DNA of 64,000 bases from Panopea generosa (lineage: Eukaryota > Mollusca > Bivalvia > Adapedonta > Hiatellidae). The notes beneath the pieces were generated by a model that saw nothing but the letters and a program-made list of their open reading frames with translations, was not told the origin of the DNA and did not search any database. The translations under genes were made by a program, and so were the position numbers. Below are positions 1 through 11,562 of this stretch, piece by piece. The stretch lies in the NCBI GenBank assembly GCA_029582155.1, contig CM055895.1, forward strand, positions 16,544,787-16,608,786, written 5' to 3'. Position 1 is the first letter of the stretch. The number at the start of each line of letters is the position of its first letter.

Positions 1-41
1 TGAGGAAAACGAAGATGATCAAACAGAAGAAAACAAGCAAG
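1..41 (+). CDS. zinc-finger gene exon (partial, 5' end outside window)
   Basis: Open frame from base 2 codes an acidic run (EENEDDQTEENKQ). It ends after the first base of a codon at a GTACTG donor starting at base 42. The next exon supplies AG, giving GAG. The acidic composition matches the rest of the N-terminal part. Confidence 0.75.
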
Positions 42-3000
42 GTACTGAATAATTAAGTTTGGTTGAATGATTGAGCTACTTTGTGAACCTTTAATTTATA
101 TTAGTATAAGTAAGGCCATCCTTAAAAAAAATATTTGTTGTGCTCTGACCCAGTATTTTTTATGTGGGTAGGTAGGTAGCTTATTTTTGGGGGCCAAATT
201 TTTAATTTTGCATAGTCATTTGAAAGAAATGAACAGAGATCATGAAATTTTTTTTTTTAACACTTTGAAAGGCAATAAAAAAGTTTGGGTAGTTGTAATT
301 TTGAGTGAGTAGGTAGAAGCATGGATGGATCACAACTATGGAGTCTTTCCTCTCCTTCCATTTTTCATCATTCTTTTTTAAGTTATATGTATATAAGACA
401 TAACTTTTTATTGTTTTCAGAGGAGATTGTTATCATGGATCAAATTTCTAACCTGGAACCTGCAGCAATGAAAAGGTAACTGCGCTTAATTTGCCAAGTA
501 ACAAAAGTGCAAATTATAAAAATAATATTATTGACTTAGTTTAAATTGAATATTTAGCGTCATTTTTATGCCATCGAGGGCTAACAGACGATCAGTTAAC
601 CTAACCACTGTTTCCTGGGATTAACCAGTACTCGAGCACACCCCATCTCCGCAAGTAACTGATAACTTTCCCACTTGAATCAGTGGTGAGAGACTAATGA
701 TAATGAGACACAATGTCATATATCAATCATCACGGAGACTGTTGCCGGGCGGGGGATTCGAACTCACGACCCCTGGATTGAAAGTCAGACGCGTAACCGA
801 CTGAGCTAATAGGGCCCGGCTACTTAGTTTAAATAAAATAGACCTAAAAAAGGATACAATGTACCTAAAATAAATGTGATTGGCCTAAAATGTATATAAT
901 AGATCTGAAAAAGGAAATAATGGACCTAAAAACCTTAAATAAAGTATAATATACTAAAAGTATATGTTAATGGCCTAAAATGTATATAACATACCTCAAA
1001 TACAGTAGAACTTTGTTGGCTTGAACCTGGAACACCATATATAGCTTGAACCACTTATCTGGTCCGGGACAAATTCCTTTTTCGATGTATACATGTACTG
1101 GCACTGTATGTGTGGTATGAGGTTGAATACTTGGCTCAAACATCACTTAACTCCAACTATTTCGTCAAGTTGGGTTCGAGCCATCAAAGTTCTACTGTAT
1201 ATATTTTTGACCTAAACTATATATGCAATTTATCATGGATAGAATGGACTTAATTAAAATGAGATTAAAATGTATATAATATACCCTAAACTGGATATAC
1301 CAGCAATAAAATGGATATACCACCTACTATGGATATGATTGACTTAAAATGTATATAAGATCAACTTCAACTGTGTATTAGAGACCTAAACTAGATATAC
1401 TATATATAAAATGTATATAAGAGACCTAAACCAGATTTATTATATATAAAATGTATATTAGAGACCTTAACTAGATATAAAATGTATATTACAGACCTAA
1501 ACTAGATATATTAGATATAAAATGTAAATTAGGAACCTAAACTAGATATAAAATGTATATTTGAGATCTTAACTAGATATATTAGATATAAAATGTATAT
1601 TAGAGACCTAAACTAGATATTAAATGTATATTAGATACCTAAACTAGATAAACTATATATAAAATGTATACTAGAGACATAAACTAGATTTATTATATAT
1701 AAAATGTATATTAGAGACCTAAACTAGATATAAAATGTATATTAGATACCTAAACTAGATATACTATATATAAAATGTATACTAGAGACATAAACTAGAT
1801 TTTTTATATATAAAATGTATATTAGAGACCTTAACTAGATATAAAATTTATATTAGAGACCTGAACTAGATTTATTAGATATAAAATGTATATTAGAGAC
1901 CTAAACTAGATATAAAATGTATATTAGAGACCAAACTAGATATATTAGATATAAGATGTATATTAGAGACCTAAACTAGATATACGAGATATAAAATGTA
2001 TATTATAGACCTTAACTAGATATACTACATATAAAATGGATATTATTGGCCTAAAATGAATAAAATAGATCTAAAATGAATATAGCCGAGCAGGGTTTTC
2101 ATTTTTAACCGATAGCCAATTGAAATCATCGGTTAAAATCAGGTTTGGATCGGTTGTTTTTCCAGAAACATTGAACATTTGCCCCCTTGACCCCCGGCCT
2201 CATCTGTTGTTTTATTCTTTCAATCTGTTGTTTGATTTTAAAATGAAAACCCTGGCCGAGAAAGGATATATATGTTCACTTCTCAGAATTTTAAATTTCA
2301 TTTGTATTTTCTTTGGCCAAACATGCATGTTTTCCTTTTTAGGGTTCAAGTAAGCATGTCGGACGGCAAACAGATTGATGTCCAGTCTACAATGTTGAAG
2401 AGTCAAGACCTGGAAAATATTATCACTCCCATCATCCGAGGGCTTGACGCCATGGGAAGTACCAAGTCTTTACATGACAAAAAACAAATACGTGTAAGTG
2501 TCGCATAGATGTGTTTCATCATGTTAAAACTAAAAAACAACATGAACAGTGTATGGGAATGTTTGTTTGTCATTGTTTAAGGTGTGAGTATCTGGTTGGT
2601 TCTATGAGTCGTGAATCAATTGGTGAGTTCTGCTGGCCAGAGAAACTTTTATTATGATCATTTGCCCATTGTTTGTCTATGGACATTGTTTTTATAAATA
2701 CCACAGCACTTTCAGTTTTCATCTGGTTTTAACCAGATTGCTGTTAATGGCCAGCTAAATTTGACCAAAAACAAAAGAGTTTAGCCTTGGATTATTGAAA
2801 AATACTGAACACCGTAGTACCTCTAGTTCTTATCCCATCTTGACCAATTGTTGTTGGGCCATAATAATAAGAAAAAATACTCCGACAAATTCGTAAATTG
2901 AATCAATTGGATCAGAAAGAACTAAATAATGGCCCTTGAATTATTGAAAAATGCTCATATTTTCCTTGTTAACTATCCGAGATTGAAGTTTTTGTTTGTC

Positions 3001-6000
3001 AAGATATTTATGCATAACAGCTAAAATTTTCTGAACAATTCTTAATCCATTTTTTTGTGTGAAAGTTGCTCCTAATTTATACATAATGCATCTTTTGATT
3101 GCTTATGACGTCTTATTTACTTAATTGATGCTGACAAAAGAAAAACAAACAATATTCTGTTTATCCCAAATTTGCTATTAAATATAATTGTTATATGTTT
3201 GCAAGAAGTCAATTTAATGTTCACATTTCCTACCATGTAACCACCAGGTGGCATTCTCGTTCTAGGTGGTGTCATCTGGAGTACAATAGATTTAATTGAT
3301 CAATTTTATTATTCAAATGACTGTAAAATAAGCATAAAAATGGTGGAAGCAATTTTATTTGATTTGTTTGAATATGTAGCGTCATTTTTATGCAATCGAG
3401 AAGTAACAGACAATCACTTTACCTAATCACTCAATCCTGGAAGGTTAAACAGCACTGTTGTATTTCACCTACTACAGGGACTATCGCTTGGCAGAAATTC
3501 AAACTAACACGCCCTGAACTGATAGTCAGATGTGCGGAGGCAGTTTTAAAAATGTAATTTAAACCGAAAAAACACAATCTAGATCATGATTTAAGTGAAA
3601 AGTAAAAGAAGAAAGATAAGCTGATGTATTATTGTGTTGCACATGACATAATCATTAAACAACAGAATATGTTATTGTTTGTTTTAACACATAGCAAAAG
3701 TTAAATAAAGACAATTGTCCTTATTCATCTGGCTGCACATACTCCCTGTTTTATTTGGTCTTCGTGATGATTAATATACAACATTGCGTAATGTTGTCAT
3801 TGTTTCTTTTGTTGATTTAAGGGAAAAGGTAACTTGTGGAGCTACTTGTGCTTGAATACTGCTTAACCGCTTAACTGATCTGTTTGCCCTTGATGGCATA
3901 AAACTAAGACTAAATATTCAAATGATCATCAGCTTCAACTGTGACCATGGACATAATTATCATCCTACTTCTTACACAGTACATAGTGGTGGTGCATAAA
4001 TACTCTTTAACCTTGTTTTACTTTTGCAAATATTGGTAACCAAAATGTTTATGTGTAGAACTGTGTTTTATTTTAAAATATTGAGAGAGATGGAAAGAAA
4101 GGGAGGGAAGGAGAGATGTTTAGCAATAGAAACATTTGAAAATGAAAATTCCAAATCTTAAAGCATGTAACTAAAGAAAGAAAAAAAACAAGAAAAAGAA
4201 ATAAGTAAAAATTTATGTAAAAGAAAAAAAATGATGACATTTTAGTAGGTCTTTTCAATTCTATAACAGCTTTTAAATTTTAATTTGTCTCCAGTGAACT
4301 TTTTTCATCTTCGAGTACGCCGCTTTCAATTTACTCCCCGAATTGTCGGTGAAATTTCTCAACTAATGAATTAACAATAAAAATATCGCCAAATGTGAAG
4401 TTGTTAACTACTGGTATAACATTTAATAAAAGTACGCTTAAGCTTGTGTTATGTAACTTGTCTCCAATGTGGTCATTGAGACAATAAAGCTGATTTTTAA
4501 GTAAAAAATAAAGTTACAGATCTTGAGGCTGTAGCAAATATAGACTAGTTTTCATATATACAGAAAGCATGTTGAAATATATTTGAAAACATTGTTGAAA
4601 CTTTATTGACTGGTATATTCTATTATTGATTCCTTGTTTTGCAGGTCGTGGTTTGTACTGAGGGAGATGATGATGCTGATAATGGTGCTAAGGTCAAAAT
4701 TGAGTTGGGGACCAGCATGAACAAAAATCAAATTATTAAAACGGAAGATGAAGAAAACTCTGACTATGATGAAGCCGCCTTGAAAGAAGACCTGGACAGT
4801 TACTATGGTATTGATTTAGGTGATTATGCGACAGATCCAGATTATGAAGTAAATGGTTCTCAAACTTCAGGCATTATAATAACAAACTCCACGCCAAGGA
4901 GGGCCAGGCAAGCTAGTCTGGAATCCAAAAGATCAATCATACCTATGGGGCTGATCAGAAGGGTGAAAAAGAGGGCTAGCACAGAAACAATGCCAGTTCA
5001 ATGTGAACAGTGTGGAATCACAGTGACGGGGAAAAGTAACCTCAAATCTCATGTTAGGCGAGTACATCTCCAGATTCGAGACCATAAATGTACGATATGT
5101 AACAAAGGATTCTGGTCCAACAATGCACGTGAAAGTCACATGTTGTCTGTGCACACGAGGCGGTGCGAGTCGTGCCAAGAATATGTGGTAGAGTCTGTGC
5201 CCTGGGGACCTGGCATCAACATGAAGACGACAAGAGATGTGATTTGCACATGTGGTGCTATAGTATCCATATATAGCACGTTTGGAAGACGAAGAGTCTA
5301 CTTGCGTGATGATGAGCCCGATGAAGAAGGTAACTTCAAACCGTCTCGTGATAAGTCCAACTCTGGCACGAAATATGCCTGTGGGACATGTGGTAAGCTG
5401 TTCATGAAGAAATCCAACTGCGAACGACACTCGCGGGCCCACACAGATGTGAAAGATTGTGTGTGCTACATCTGCGGCAATTCTTACACTTACGAGTCAT
5501 CATTGAAGAAGCATCTTCACAACGAACACGGTATTGTGAAGCATGTGTGCCGGTTGTGTGGAGGGAACTATAGCAATGAGGTGGCCCTTAAAGTGCACAT
5601 GGTGAAGGCTCATGAGAGTGTGACAGTTGGAGAGAATGTGACTGTCGTACAGCAGCAGGATAAAAATATTAAAGGGGAAGTGGAAGATGACGAAGAAGAA
5701 TTGCAGGAGATGGAAGATCTGGAGGAGGAGGAAGAAGAGGAGAGCGGAGAGCTACCAGAGCATGTGACCGTACATGTGAGGAATGGTGAAATTCTGACAC
5801 AAAGTGACGTATCTGTACCTAATCAGGTACACATGCAAGTTGAAAATCCTGTACAAGGCCAGAATCAAGTTCACATGCAGGTACAGACGGTGGAGAATGA
5901 TGAACAAATGAGCATACAGGTTCAAGATGAAGACGGTCAGATGCATATAAGTGAGGTGGTAGTGAGCGAGGCTGGCCAGCTTCAGATAGCGTCCACGGGT

Positions 6001-6126
6001 CAGGAGCTGCCATCAAATGAAGCACAGATTGTACAACATGTTCTACAGGATGCCCAGGTGATTGGGCATGAGGGAAACATGTCAATTATCATTAAACAGT
6101 TGCCAGTAGGCCAGAATATTTCTTGA
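1..6126 (+). CDS. C2H2 zinc-finger protein, 3' part of gene (4 exons in window)
   Basis: Joined exons 1-41, 421-475, 2343-2493 and 4645-6126 give one open frame of 575 residues and a TGA stop at 6124-6126. Splice phases agree at every junction (1, 2, 0) and all introns are GT-AG. The 5' end lies outside the window. The first three exons code an acidic stretch and a conserved-looking segment (MDQISNLEP, IITPIIRGLDAMG). The large last exon codes five C2H2 fingers at about 5002-5067, 5089-5154, 5380-5442, 5464-5529 and 5548-5613. Between fingers 2 and 3 are extra cysteine pairs (CESC, CTC) that could bind another zinc ion. A Glu-rich segment (about 5680-5745) and a Q/V-rich tail follow. Three psi-KxE sites (VKIE, IKTE, IKGE) fit SUMO attachment. 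Probable nuclear DNA-binding regulator; I do not recognise the orthologue. Confidence 0.9.
421..475 (+). CDS. zinc-finger gene exon, 55 nt
   Basis: A TTGTTTTCAG acceptor precedes it and a GTAACT donor follows. It codes EIVIMDQISNLEPAAMK and splits an Arg codon (AG|G) with the next exon. Both phases match the neighbouring exons. Confidence 0.85.
547..821 (-). mobile_element. tRNA-derived SINE (family A), full length with target-site duplication
   Basis: On the - strand it begins with a tRNA-like head (TTAGCTCAGTCGGTTACGCG, a loop carrying TTC, then GAGTTCGAATCCCC) and ends with ...TGCCATAAAAATGACGCTAAATAT. A perfect 13-bp direct repeat ACTTAGTTTAAAT flanks it at 534-546 and 822-834. It sits in the intron before the 2343 exon. 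Other copies are near 3365, 3755, 28580, 48225 and 53554. Confidence 0.85.
825..2090. repeat. tandem repeat, 31/40-bp units, intronic
   Basis: Units read GAGACCTAAACTAGATATAAAATGTATATTA (31 bp), or the same with an extra ATACTATAT-type insert (about 40 bp). The left end is degenerate. The array fills most of the second zinc-finger intron in the window. A MITE (1001-1199) has inserted into it. Confidence 0.9.
1001..1199. mobile_element. MITE with 15-bp perfect terminal inverted repeats
   Basis: The left end TACAGTAGAACTTTG (1001-1015) and right end CAAAGTTCTACTGTA (1185-1199) are exact inverse copies. If TA is the target duplication, the element proper starts CAGTAGAAC, as in Tc1/mariner-type elements. 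There is no coding capacity, so it is non-autonomous. It splits the surrounding tandem repeat. Confidence 0.8.
2343..2493 (+). CDS. zinc-finger gene exon, 151 nt
   Basis: The acceptor is TTTCCTTTTTAG and the donor is GTAAGT. It starts with the G that completes the split Arg codon and ends in phase 0. It codes a hydrophilic segment with IITPIIRGLDAMG and a basic end (KKQIR). No finger is present here. Confidence 0.88.
3365..3540 (-). mobile_element. degenerate SINE (family A)
   Basis: Carries the family A 3' end in reverse (TAGCGTCATTTTTATGCAATCG) and a decayed tRNA-like part (GGCAGAAATTCAAACTAACACG). Many substitutions; an old copy. Confidence 0.6.
3755..3925 (+). mobile_element. degenerate SINE (family A), 3' half
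   Basis: Matches the central and 3' part of the copy at 28580: CGTGATGATTAATATACAAC at the left and GATGGCATAAAACTAAGACT followed by AAATATTCA at the right. Confidence 0.55.
4645..6126 (+). CDS. zinc-finger gene terminal coding exon with five C2H2 fingers
   Basis: The acceptor is CTTGTTTTGCAG ending at 4644, and the exon opens with GTC GTG GTT TGT. All five fingers, the acidic linker and the glutamine-rich tail lie in this exon of 493 codons plus stop. Finger spacing C-x2-C-x12-H-x3/4-H is intact in each. The last codons (QNIS, stop) already belong to the first unit of the minisatellite that follows. Confidence 0.92.
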   Translation, partial: VVVCTEGDDDADNGAKVKIELGTSMNKNQIIKTEDEENSDYDEAALKEDLDSYYGIDLGDYATDPDYEVNGSQTSGIIITNSTPRRARQASLESKRSIIPMGLIRRVKKRASTETMPVQCEQCGITVTGKSNLKSHVRRVHLQIRDHKCTICNKGFWSNNARESHMLSVHTRRCESCQEYVVESVPWGPGINMKTTRDVICTCGAIVSIYSTFGRRRVYLRDDEPDEEGNFKPSRDKSNSGTKYACGTCGKLFMKKSNCERHSRAHTDVKDCVCYICGNSYTYESSLKKHLHNEHGIVKHVCRLCGGNYSNEVALKVHMVKAHESVTVGENVTVVQQQDKNIKGEVEDDEEELQEMEDLEEEEEEESGELPEHVTVHVRNGEILTQSDVSVPNQVHMQVENPVQGQNQVHMQVQTVENDEQMSIQVQDEDGQMHISEVVVSEAGQLQIASTGQELPSNEAQIVQHVLQDAQVIGHEGNMSIIIKQLPVGQNIS

Positions 6127-6770
6127 TCTGAGTCAAGTAGCTAAGAATATTTCTTGATCTAAGTCGAGTATGCCAGCATATTTCTTGATCTAAGTCGAGT
6201 ATGCCTGCATATTTCTTGATAAGTCGAGTATGCCAGCATATTTCTTGATAAGTTGAGTATGCCAGCATATTTCTTGGTAAGTCGAGTACGCCAGCATATT
6301 TCTTGATAAGTCGAGTATGCCAGCATATTTCTTCATAAGTTGAGTATGCCAGCAAATTTCTTGATAAGTCAAGTATGCCAGCACATTTCTTCATAAGTCG
6401 AGTATGTCAGCATATTTCTCGATCTAAGTTCTTTAAGTCAGAATATTTCTTGATCCAAGTCGAGTATGTCAGCATATTCCTTTATTTAAGTCCTGTAGGT
6501 CAGCATATTTCTTGATCTAAGTCCTTTAGGTCGGAATATTTCCTAATCTAAGTCGAGTATGCCAGCATATTTCATGATTTTAGCCCTTTAGGTCGGAATA
6601 TTTCCTAATCTAAGTTGAGTATGCCAGAAAATTTCTTGATCTAAGCCCTTTAGGTCGGAATATTTCCTAATCTTAGTCGAGTATGCCAGCATATTTCTTG
6701 ATCTTAGCCCTTTAGGTCGGAATATTTCCTAATCTAAGTTAAGTAGGCCAGCATATTTCTTCTTCTAAGT
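6105..6770. repeat. minisatellite starting inside the zinc-finger stop region
   Basis: Units of about 31 and 28 bp, of the type AATATTTCTTGATCTAAGTCG followed by AGTATGCCAGC. The first unit includes the last codons and the stop of the zinc-finger gene. Toward the right the array changes to a roughly 62-bp dimer in which a GCCCTTTAGGTCGG variant alternates with the AGTATGCC unit. It would form most of the proximal 3' UTR. Confidence 0.9.
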
Positions 6771-6995
6771 CCAGTTATTAAGTTTTTTACTGATATTTGA
6801 GATTGAAAATTAACTGAAACTTTCTTCATTCATAAATTTATGAACAAATGTTTCAGTTCTATACTTTTGTGAATGTGGGGAAATAAGTTTCTAAAATCAC
6901 GGGTTTTTCAGTTTTTGGACTGATTTCTACTTTTAAAAACCGGTTGGCTTTTCAAAATTTAATATGATATCGGTCCAGATATTTTCTATCAGTCA

Positions 6996-7001
6996 AATAA
7001 A
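6996..7001 (+). terminator. possible polyadenylation signal of zinc-finger gene
   Basis: AATAAA about 870 bases after the stop, just past the minisatellite. Another AATAAA occurs near 7222. Choosing between them needs transcript data. Confidence 0.3.
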
Positions 7002-7439
7002 ACTACCCTTATCATGCTTTACGCAGCTGTGAAATACACCTTGCGTCAATATCATTCAATTGTTTTGTCACCAGCTGTGTGAAAGGAGGTCAATTTTGAC
7101 TAAGCCATTACCGATAGAAGTCTGTCGCTACGTAACATGCCTTGACTGATTTGCATTTTGGAATTTTAAAAGCTCTAAAATAAAAAAATACCTTGAAATA
7201 TATTTGTAAATATTTAAAAAAAATAAAATTTTTACATTTAAAGTCATAGTTTGTTTTATTGTAATATTTATCGCCGACTTGTTTAAATTGTACCATTACG
7301 TTGGTGTGAAACATATTGGTACTCGGAATGAAATTAATGTTGTTAGCCCTGTTTACTAATGGGTTCTTGTGGTACAGTCGTCCGCATAAAAATTTTGTTT
7401 TCTTGGTAAAAATATAAAGGATCTTACACAAGTGCTTGT

Positions 7440-9725
7440 TAGCTCGTCTGAGCCAAAGGCTCACAGGTGAGCTTTTGTGATCACCTGGTGTCTATCGTGC
7501 GTCGTCTGTTGTCCGTCGTTATTTTTTAGCTTCTAACATCTCCTCTGAAACCACTGGGCAAATTTTGATATAACTTCACAGAAATGTTCCTTGGGTGACC
7601 TTCTACCAAGTTTGTTCAAGCCATCTTTATTTGTCAAAAACATGGCCACCAGGGAGCGGGGCAAGTTTAATTAGTAAAAACTTAAAAAATCTTCTTGTCA
7701 GAAACTACTGCCTCGATTTTAAAATAATTTCACAGAAATGTTCCATGGGTGACCCTCTACCAAGTTTGTTCAAGCCATCTTGATTCGTCAAAAAACATGG
7801 CGGCTAGGGGGTGGAGTTAGTTTACTATATAAGCTATTGTAAAACCTTAAAAAATCTTCTCGTCAGAAACTACTGGCTCGATTTTAAAGTAATTTCACAG
7901 ATATGTTCCTTGGGTGACCTTCTACCAAGTTTGTTCAAGCCATCATGATTCCTCAAAAAACGTGGCCGCCACGAGTGGGCCAAGTTTAATTAGTAAAAAC
8001 TTAAAAAAATCCTCTTGTCAGAAAATACTGGTTCGATTTTAAAATAATTTCACAGAAATGTTTCTTGGGTGACCCTCTACCAAGGTTGTTCAAGCCATCT
8101 TGATTCGTCAAAAAACATGGCGGCCAGGGGGTGGGGTTAGTTTACTAAATAAGTTAAAGTAATAATTTGAAAAATTTTCTTTTCAGAAACTACTGGCTCG
8201 ATTTGAAAAAAAAAATTCACAGAAATGTTCCTTGGGTGACCCTTTACCAAGTTTGTTCAAGCCATCTTGATTCCTCAAAAAACGTGGCCGCCACGGGGCG
8301 GGGCAAGTTTAATTAGTAAAAACTTAAAAAAATCATCTTGTCAGAAACTACTGGCTCGATTTTAAAATAATTTCACAGAAATGTTCCTTGGGTGACCCTC
8401 TACCAAGTTTGTTCAAGCCATCTCGATTTGTCAAAAAACATGGCAGCCAGGAGGTGGGGTTAGTTTACCATATAAGCTATAGTAAAAACTTAAAAAATCT
8501 TCTTTTCAGAAACTACTGGCTCGATTTGGAAAAATTTTTTTACAGAAATGTTCCTTGGGTGACCCTTTACCAAGTTTGTTCAAACCATCTTGATTCGTCA
8601 AAAAACATGGCGGCCAGGGGGTGGGGTTAGTTTACTAAATAAGCTATAGTAAAAATTTAAAAAGTCTTCTTGTCAGAAACTACTGGCTCGATTTTGAAAT
8701 AATTTAACAGAAATATTCCTTGGGTGACCTTCTACAAAGTTTCTAAGCCATCTTGATTCATCAGAAAACATGGCGACCAGGAGGTTGGGTTAGTTTACTA
8801 TATAAGCTATAGTAAAAACTTAAAACATCTTCTTGTCAGAAACGGCTGGCTTGATTTTAAAATAATTTCACAGAAATGTTCCTTTGGTGACCCTCTACCA
8901 AGTTTGTTCAAGCCAACTTGATTCGTCAAAAAACGTGGCGGCCAGGGGGTGGGGTTAGTTTACTATAAAAGCTATTGTAAAAACTTAAAAAATCTTCTCG
9001 TCAGAAACTACTGGCTCGATTTAAGAATAATTTTACAGATATGTTCCTTGGAAGGCCCTCATCCAAGTTTGTTCAGGCCATATTGATTTGTCAAAAAACA
9101 TGGCCACCAGGGGGTGGGGCTAGTTTAATTAGTAAAAACTAAAAAATCTTAATGTCAGAAACTACTGGCTCAATTTTAAAATAGTTTTACAGAAATGTTT
9201 CTTGGGTGACCCTCTACCAAGTTTGTTTAAGTCATCTTGATTCGTCAAAAAACATGGCAGTCAGGAGGTGGGGCTAGTTTACTATATAAGCTATAGTAAA
9301 AACTTAAAAAATCTTCTTGTCAGAAACGACTGGCTCGATTTCAAAATAATTTCACAGAAATGTTCCTTGGGTGACCCTTTACCAAGTTTGTTTAAGCCGT
9401 TGTAATTTGTTTAAAAACATAACCACCACAGTGAGGTGCTAGTTTACTATATAGGCAGGTATAGTAAAAACTTCAAAAGCCTTCTTGTCAGAATCTACTG
9501 ACCTGATTTCGATGTAATTTCATTGACATTTACCATGGGTGAAGCTCTACTAAGTTTGAAATCTTCTTCGCATCTGTTACATCTTCAAAACAAATAAAAA
9601 TTCTAACTACTTGCCCATCTTGTTTTTCTAGAATTTTGAGTGTACATGTATTATATAATTTACTTAAGTTGTGTGACTCAAGGTCAGTCAGGTGAGGGAT
9701 ATAGGGCCATTTTGGCCCTCTTGTT
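7440..9725. mobile_element. composite repeat: unique head, about 13 alternating 155/166-bp units, unique tail
   Basis: The head (about 7440-7545) has a short inverted repeat around GGCTCACAGGTGAGC and a GTCGTCTGTTGTCCGTCG motif. The body repeats CAGAAATGTTCCTTGGGTGA, CCAAGTTTGTTCAAGCCATC and CAGAAACTACTGGCTCGATT. Spacing alternates between about 155 and 166 bp because TTTAATTAG and TTTACTATATAAGCTATAG variants alternate. The tail ends with the hairpin GGGCCATTTTGGCCC followed by TCTTGTTT. No transposase frame is seen. The element at 11640-13318 has the same layout. I cannot assign a superfamily. Confidence 0.75.
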
Positions 9726-10084
9726 TATTATTGAATCTATCAAACGAGTTTACAAATTTATTATCTGAAGCTCTTCCAGGCATCATATAATGTTTTGGCA
9801 ATGAGCTTTATAAATTAAATATAAAATGAGCACATATGTAAGATTCTTTTTACCACATAACTTGGGAAAATGATACACTTACCGTTTATTCTTCAGATCA
9901 CCTCTAAAAGGAACAAAATAAAAATCAGGCAAATATTGTCTTTGCCTGTCATTGTATGATGTAATATCTCAAAATCACATCATTTTACCATGACAATCTG
10001 ACATAATTTCTATATTTTGGCAAGTTTGTAAGAAGTTTTTATATAGAAAATATGTCATTGGTTTTACACACTCCTACACCGTAA
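9726..10084. other. intergenic, nothing recognised
   Basis: AT-rich sequence between two repeat arrays. No gene, RNA or repeat that I can support. Confidence 0.6.
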
Positions 10085-10605
10085 ATTTTGTGATAACATC
10101 TGCCAAATGAATATCATTACTAATAATATTCATTTGGCAGTTTTATCACAAATGAATATTGTTACTTATAAATTAATCAGTTTTATCACAAATGAATATT
10201 GTTACTTATAATATCAATTTGGCAGTTTTATCAGAAATGAATATCATTTCTAACAATGTTCATTTGGCAGTTTTATCACAAATGAATATCATTTCTAACA
10301 ATATTCATTTTGCAGTTTTATCAAAACTGAATATCGTTACTAATAATATTCATTTGGCAGTTTTATCACAAATGAATATCATTTCTAACAATGTTCATAT
10401 GGCAGTTTTATCACAATGAATATCGTTTCTAACAATGTTCATTTGGCAGTTTTATCAAAAATGAATATCATTACTAAAAATATTCATTTGACAGTTTTAA
10501 TACAAATGAATATCGTTACCAAAAATATTCATTTGACAGTTTTATCACAAATGAATATTGTTAATAATAATATTCATTTGGCAGTTTTATCACAACTTGC
10601 ATGAC
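10085..10605. repeat. tandem repeat, about 44-bp units
   Basis: Units combine AATGAATATCATTTCTAACA with ATTCATTTGGCAGTTTTATC. About 11 copies with moderate divergence. Open frames across it are a by-product of unit lengths near multiples of three. Confidence 0.88.
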
Positions 10606-11113
10606 AGTTCATCAAGATTAAAATTGGCCAATGAATTTCATTTTATGAGTACTTTACACACCCCATATTTACCTTATTCTGTATATGTCTGTCATTCTTG
10701 AAAAAGGAAAACAAATCACTAAAACAGCTAGTACTGGTACATAAATATGAAATGTATAAGCAGGGTGTCAGTGGATTGATGTTTGTATGTCATTATGAGA
10801 CAGTCGTATAACTTTATTATTCCAGTAGTTTTTATATAAAAATAACTTTGCTTTGTAATACTGACATGTTAAATTGTAAACAGGAGTGTACTGAGGAATG
10901 ATTTTATTTATTGAACGTTCATGAGCTTATCCTGCATTAGTATGTAAACTTTATACAAACTTTACGTGTTACATGAGTTAAGTTTATATATGGTGAAAAT
11001 TCAACAACTTAAGTTCATTCCATCATGAAAAATCAACAAATAAAGCTCATTCTGAATTTCCTTATGCTTAAGTTATTATTGCACTCTGTATATACCAACA
11101 TAATGTTTATTAA
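10606..11113. other. intergenic, ends in one satellite-like monomer
   Basis: No gene seen. The last about 35 bases (from 11080) read GCACTCTGTATATACCAACA and then TAATGTTTATTAA. This is the left half of the satellite monomer that continues at 14538. Confidence 0.6.
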
Positions 11114-11562
11114 GGTATTAGATCTGTAATGCTCTTGGTAGAAACCCACTAACACCGTGATCAATCGTTATTTTCCGGAACGAATTCCTGCCAGCCGGAA
11201 AACCATTTATGGTGGCTAAATTTAGTAAAATTGACACATTACAATGTGTTTTCTCGCGTGTAGTGACATCATGGCAGAAGAAGCTAAAACAAAGTTTGAT
11301 CATCCAGGTTGTTCAAAATAAAAAGAAAATAGATCAGAATAACGACTATGATATCAATGTTGATCACATCTATCATGTGGGTAAACAATCAAATTTGCGC
11401 ACAATATGTGGGTAAAATATCGTTGGGAATCCGTGCAACAACACGGAATGTCACATTTGTTTTAATCATTTTGATATTGATCGAAGCAAAACCGTAATGT
11501 TATTGTAAGCGTCACAATTTCTTACTTTTTATATATCTAAATTAATTGTAATTCTACGCACG

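Larger units (their letters stand above)
2494..4644 (+). other. zinc-finger gene intron
   Basis: Intron between the 2343 and 4645 exons. It holds two degenerate family A SINE copies (about 3365-3540 on the - strand and 3755-3925 on the + strand), and otherwise AT-rich sequence in which I see no gene. Confidence 0.7.

Noticed and set aside
4933-5442. 169-residue frame on the - strand
   Set aside because: It lies antisense to the zinc-finger coding exon, has no splice or start context and no recognisable domain.
6092-6394. 100- and 64-residue frames on the - strand with repeated YSTYQEICWHTRL-like words
   Set aside because: They only translate the minisatellite after the zinc-finger stop.
7595-8630. 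Short frames inside the composite repeat
   Set aside because: They follow the repeat units and break in each cycle.
10192-10604. Repetitive MNIISNNVHLAVLSQ frames
   Set aside because: By-product of the 44-bp array; no other coding sign.
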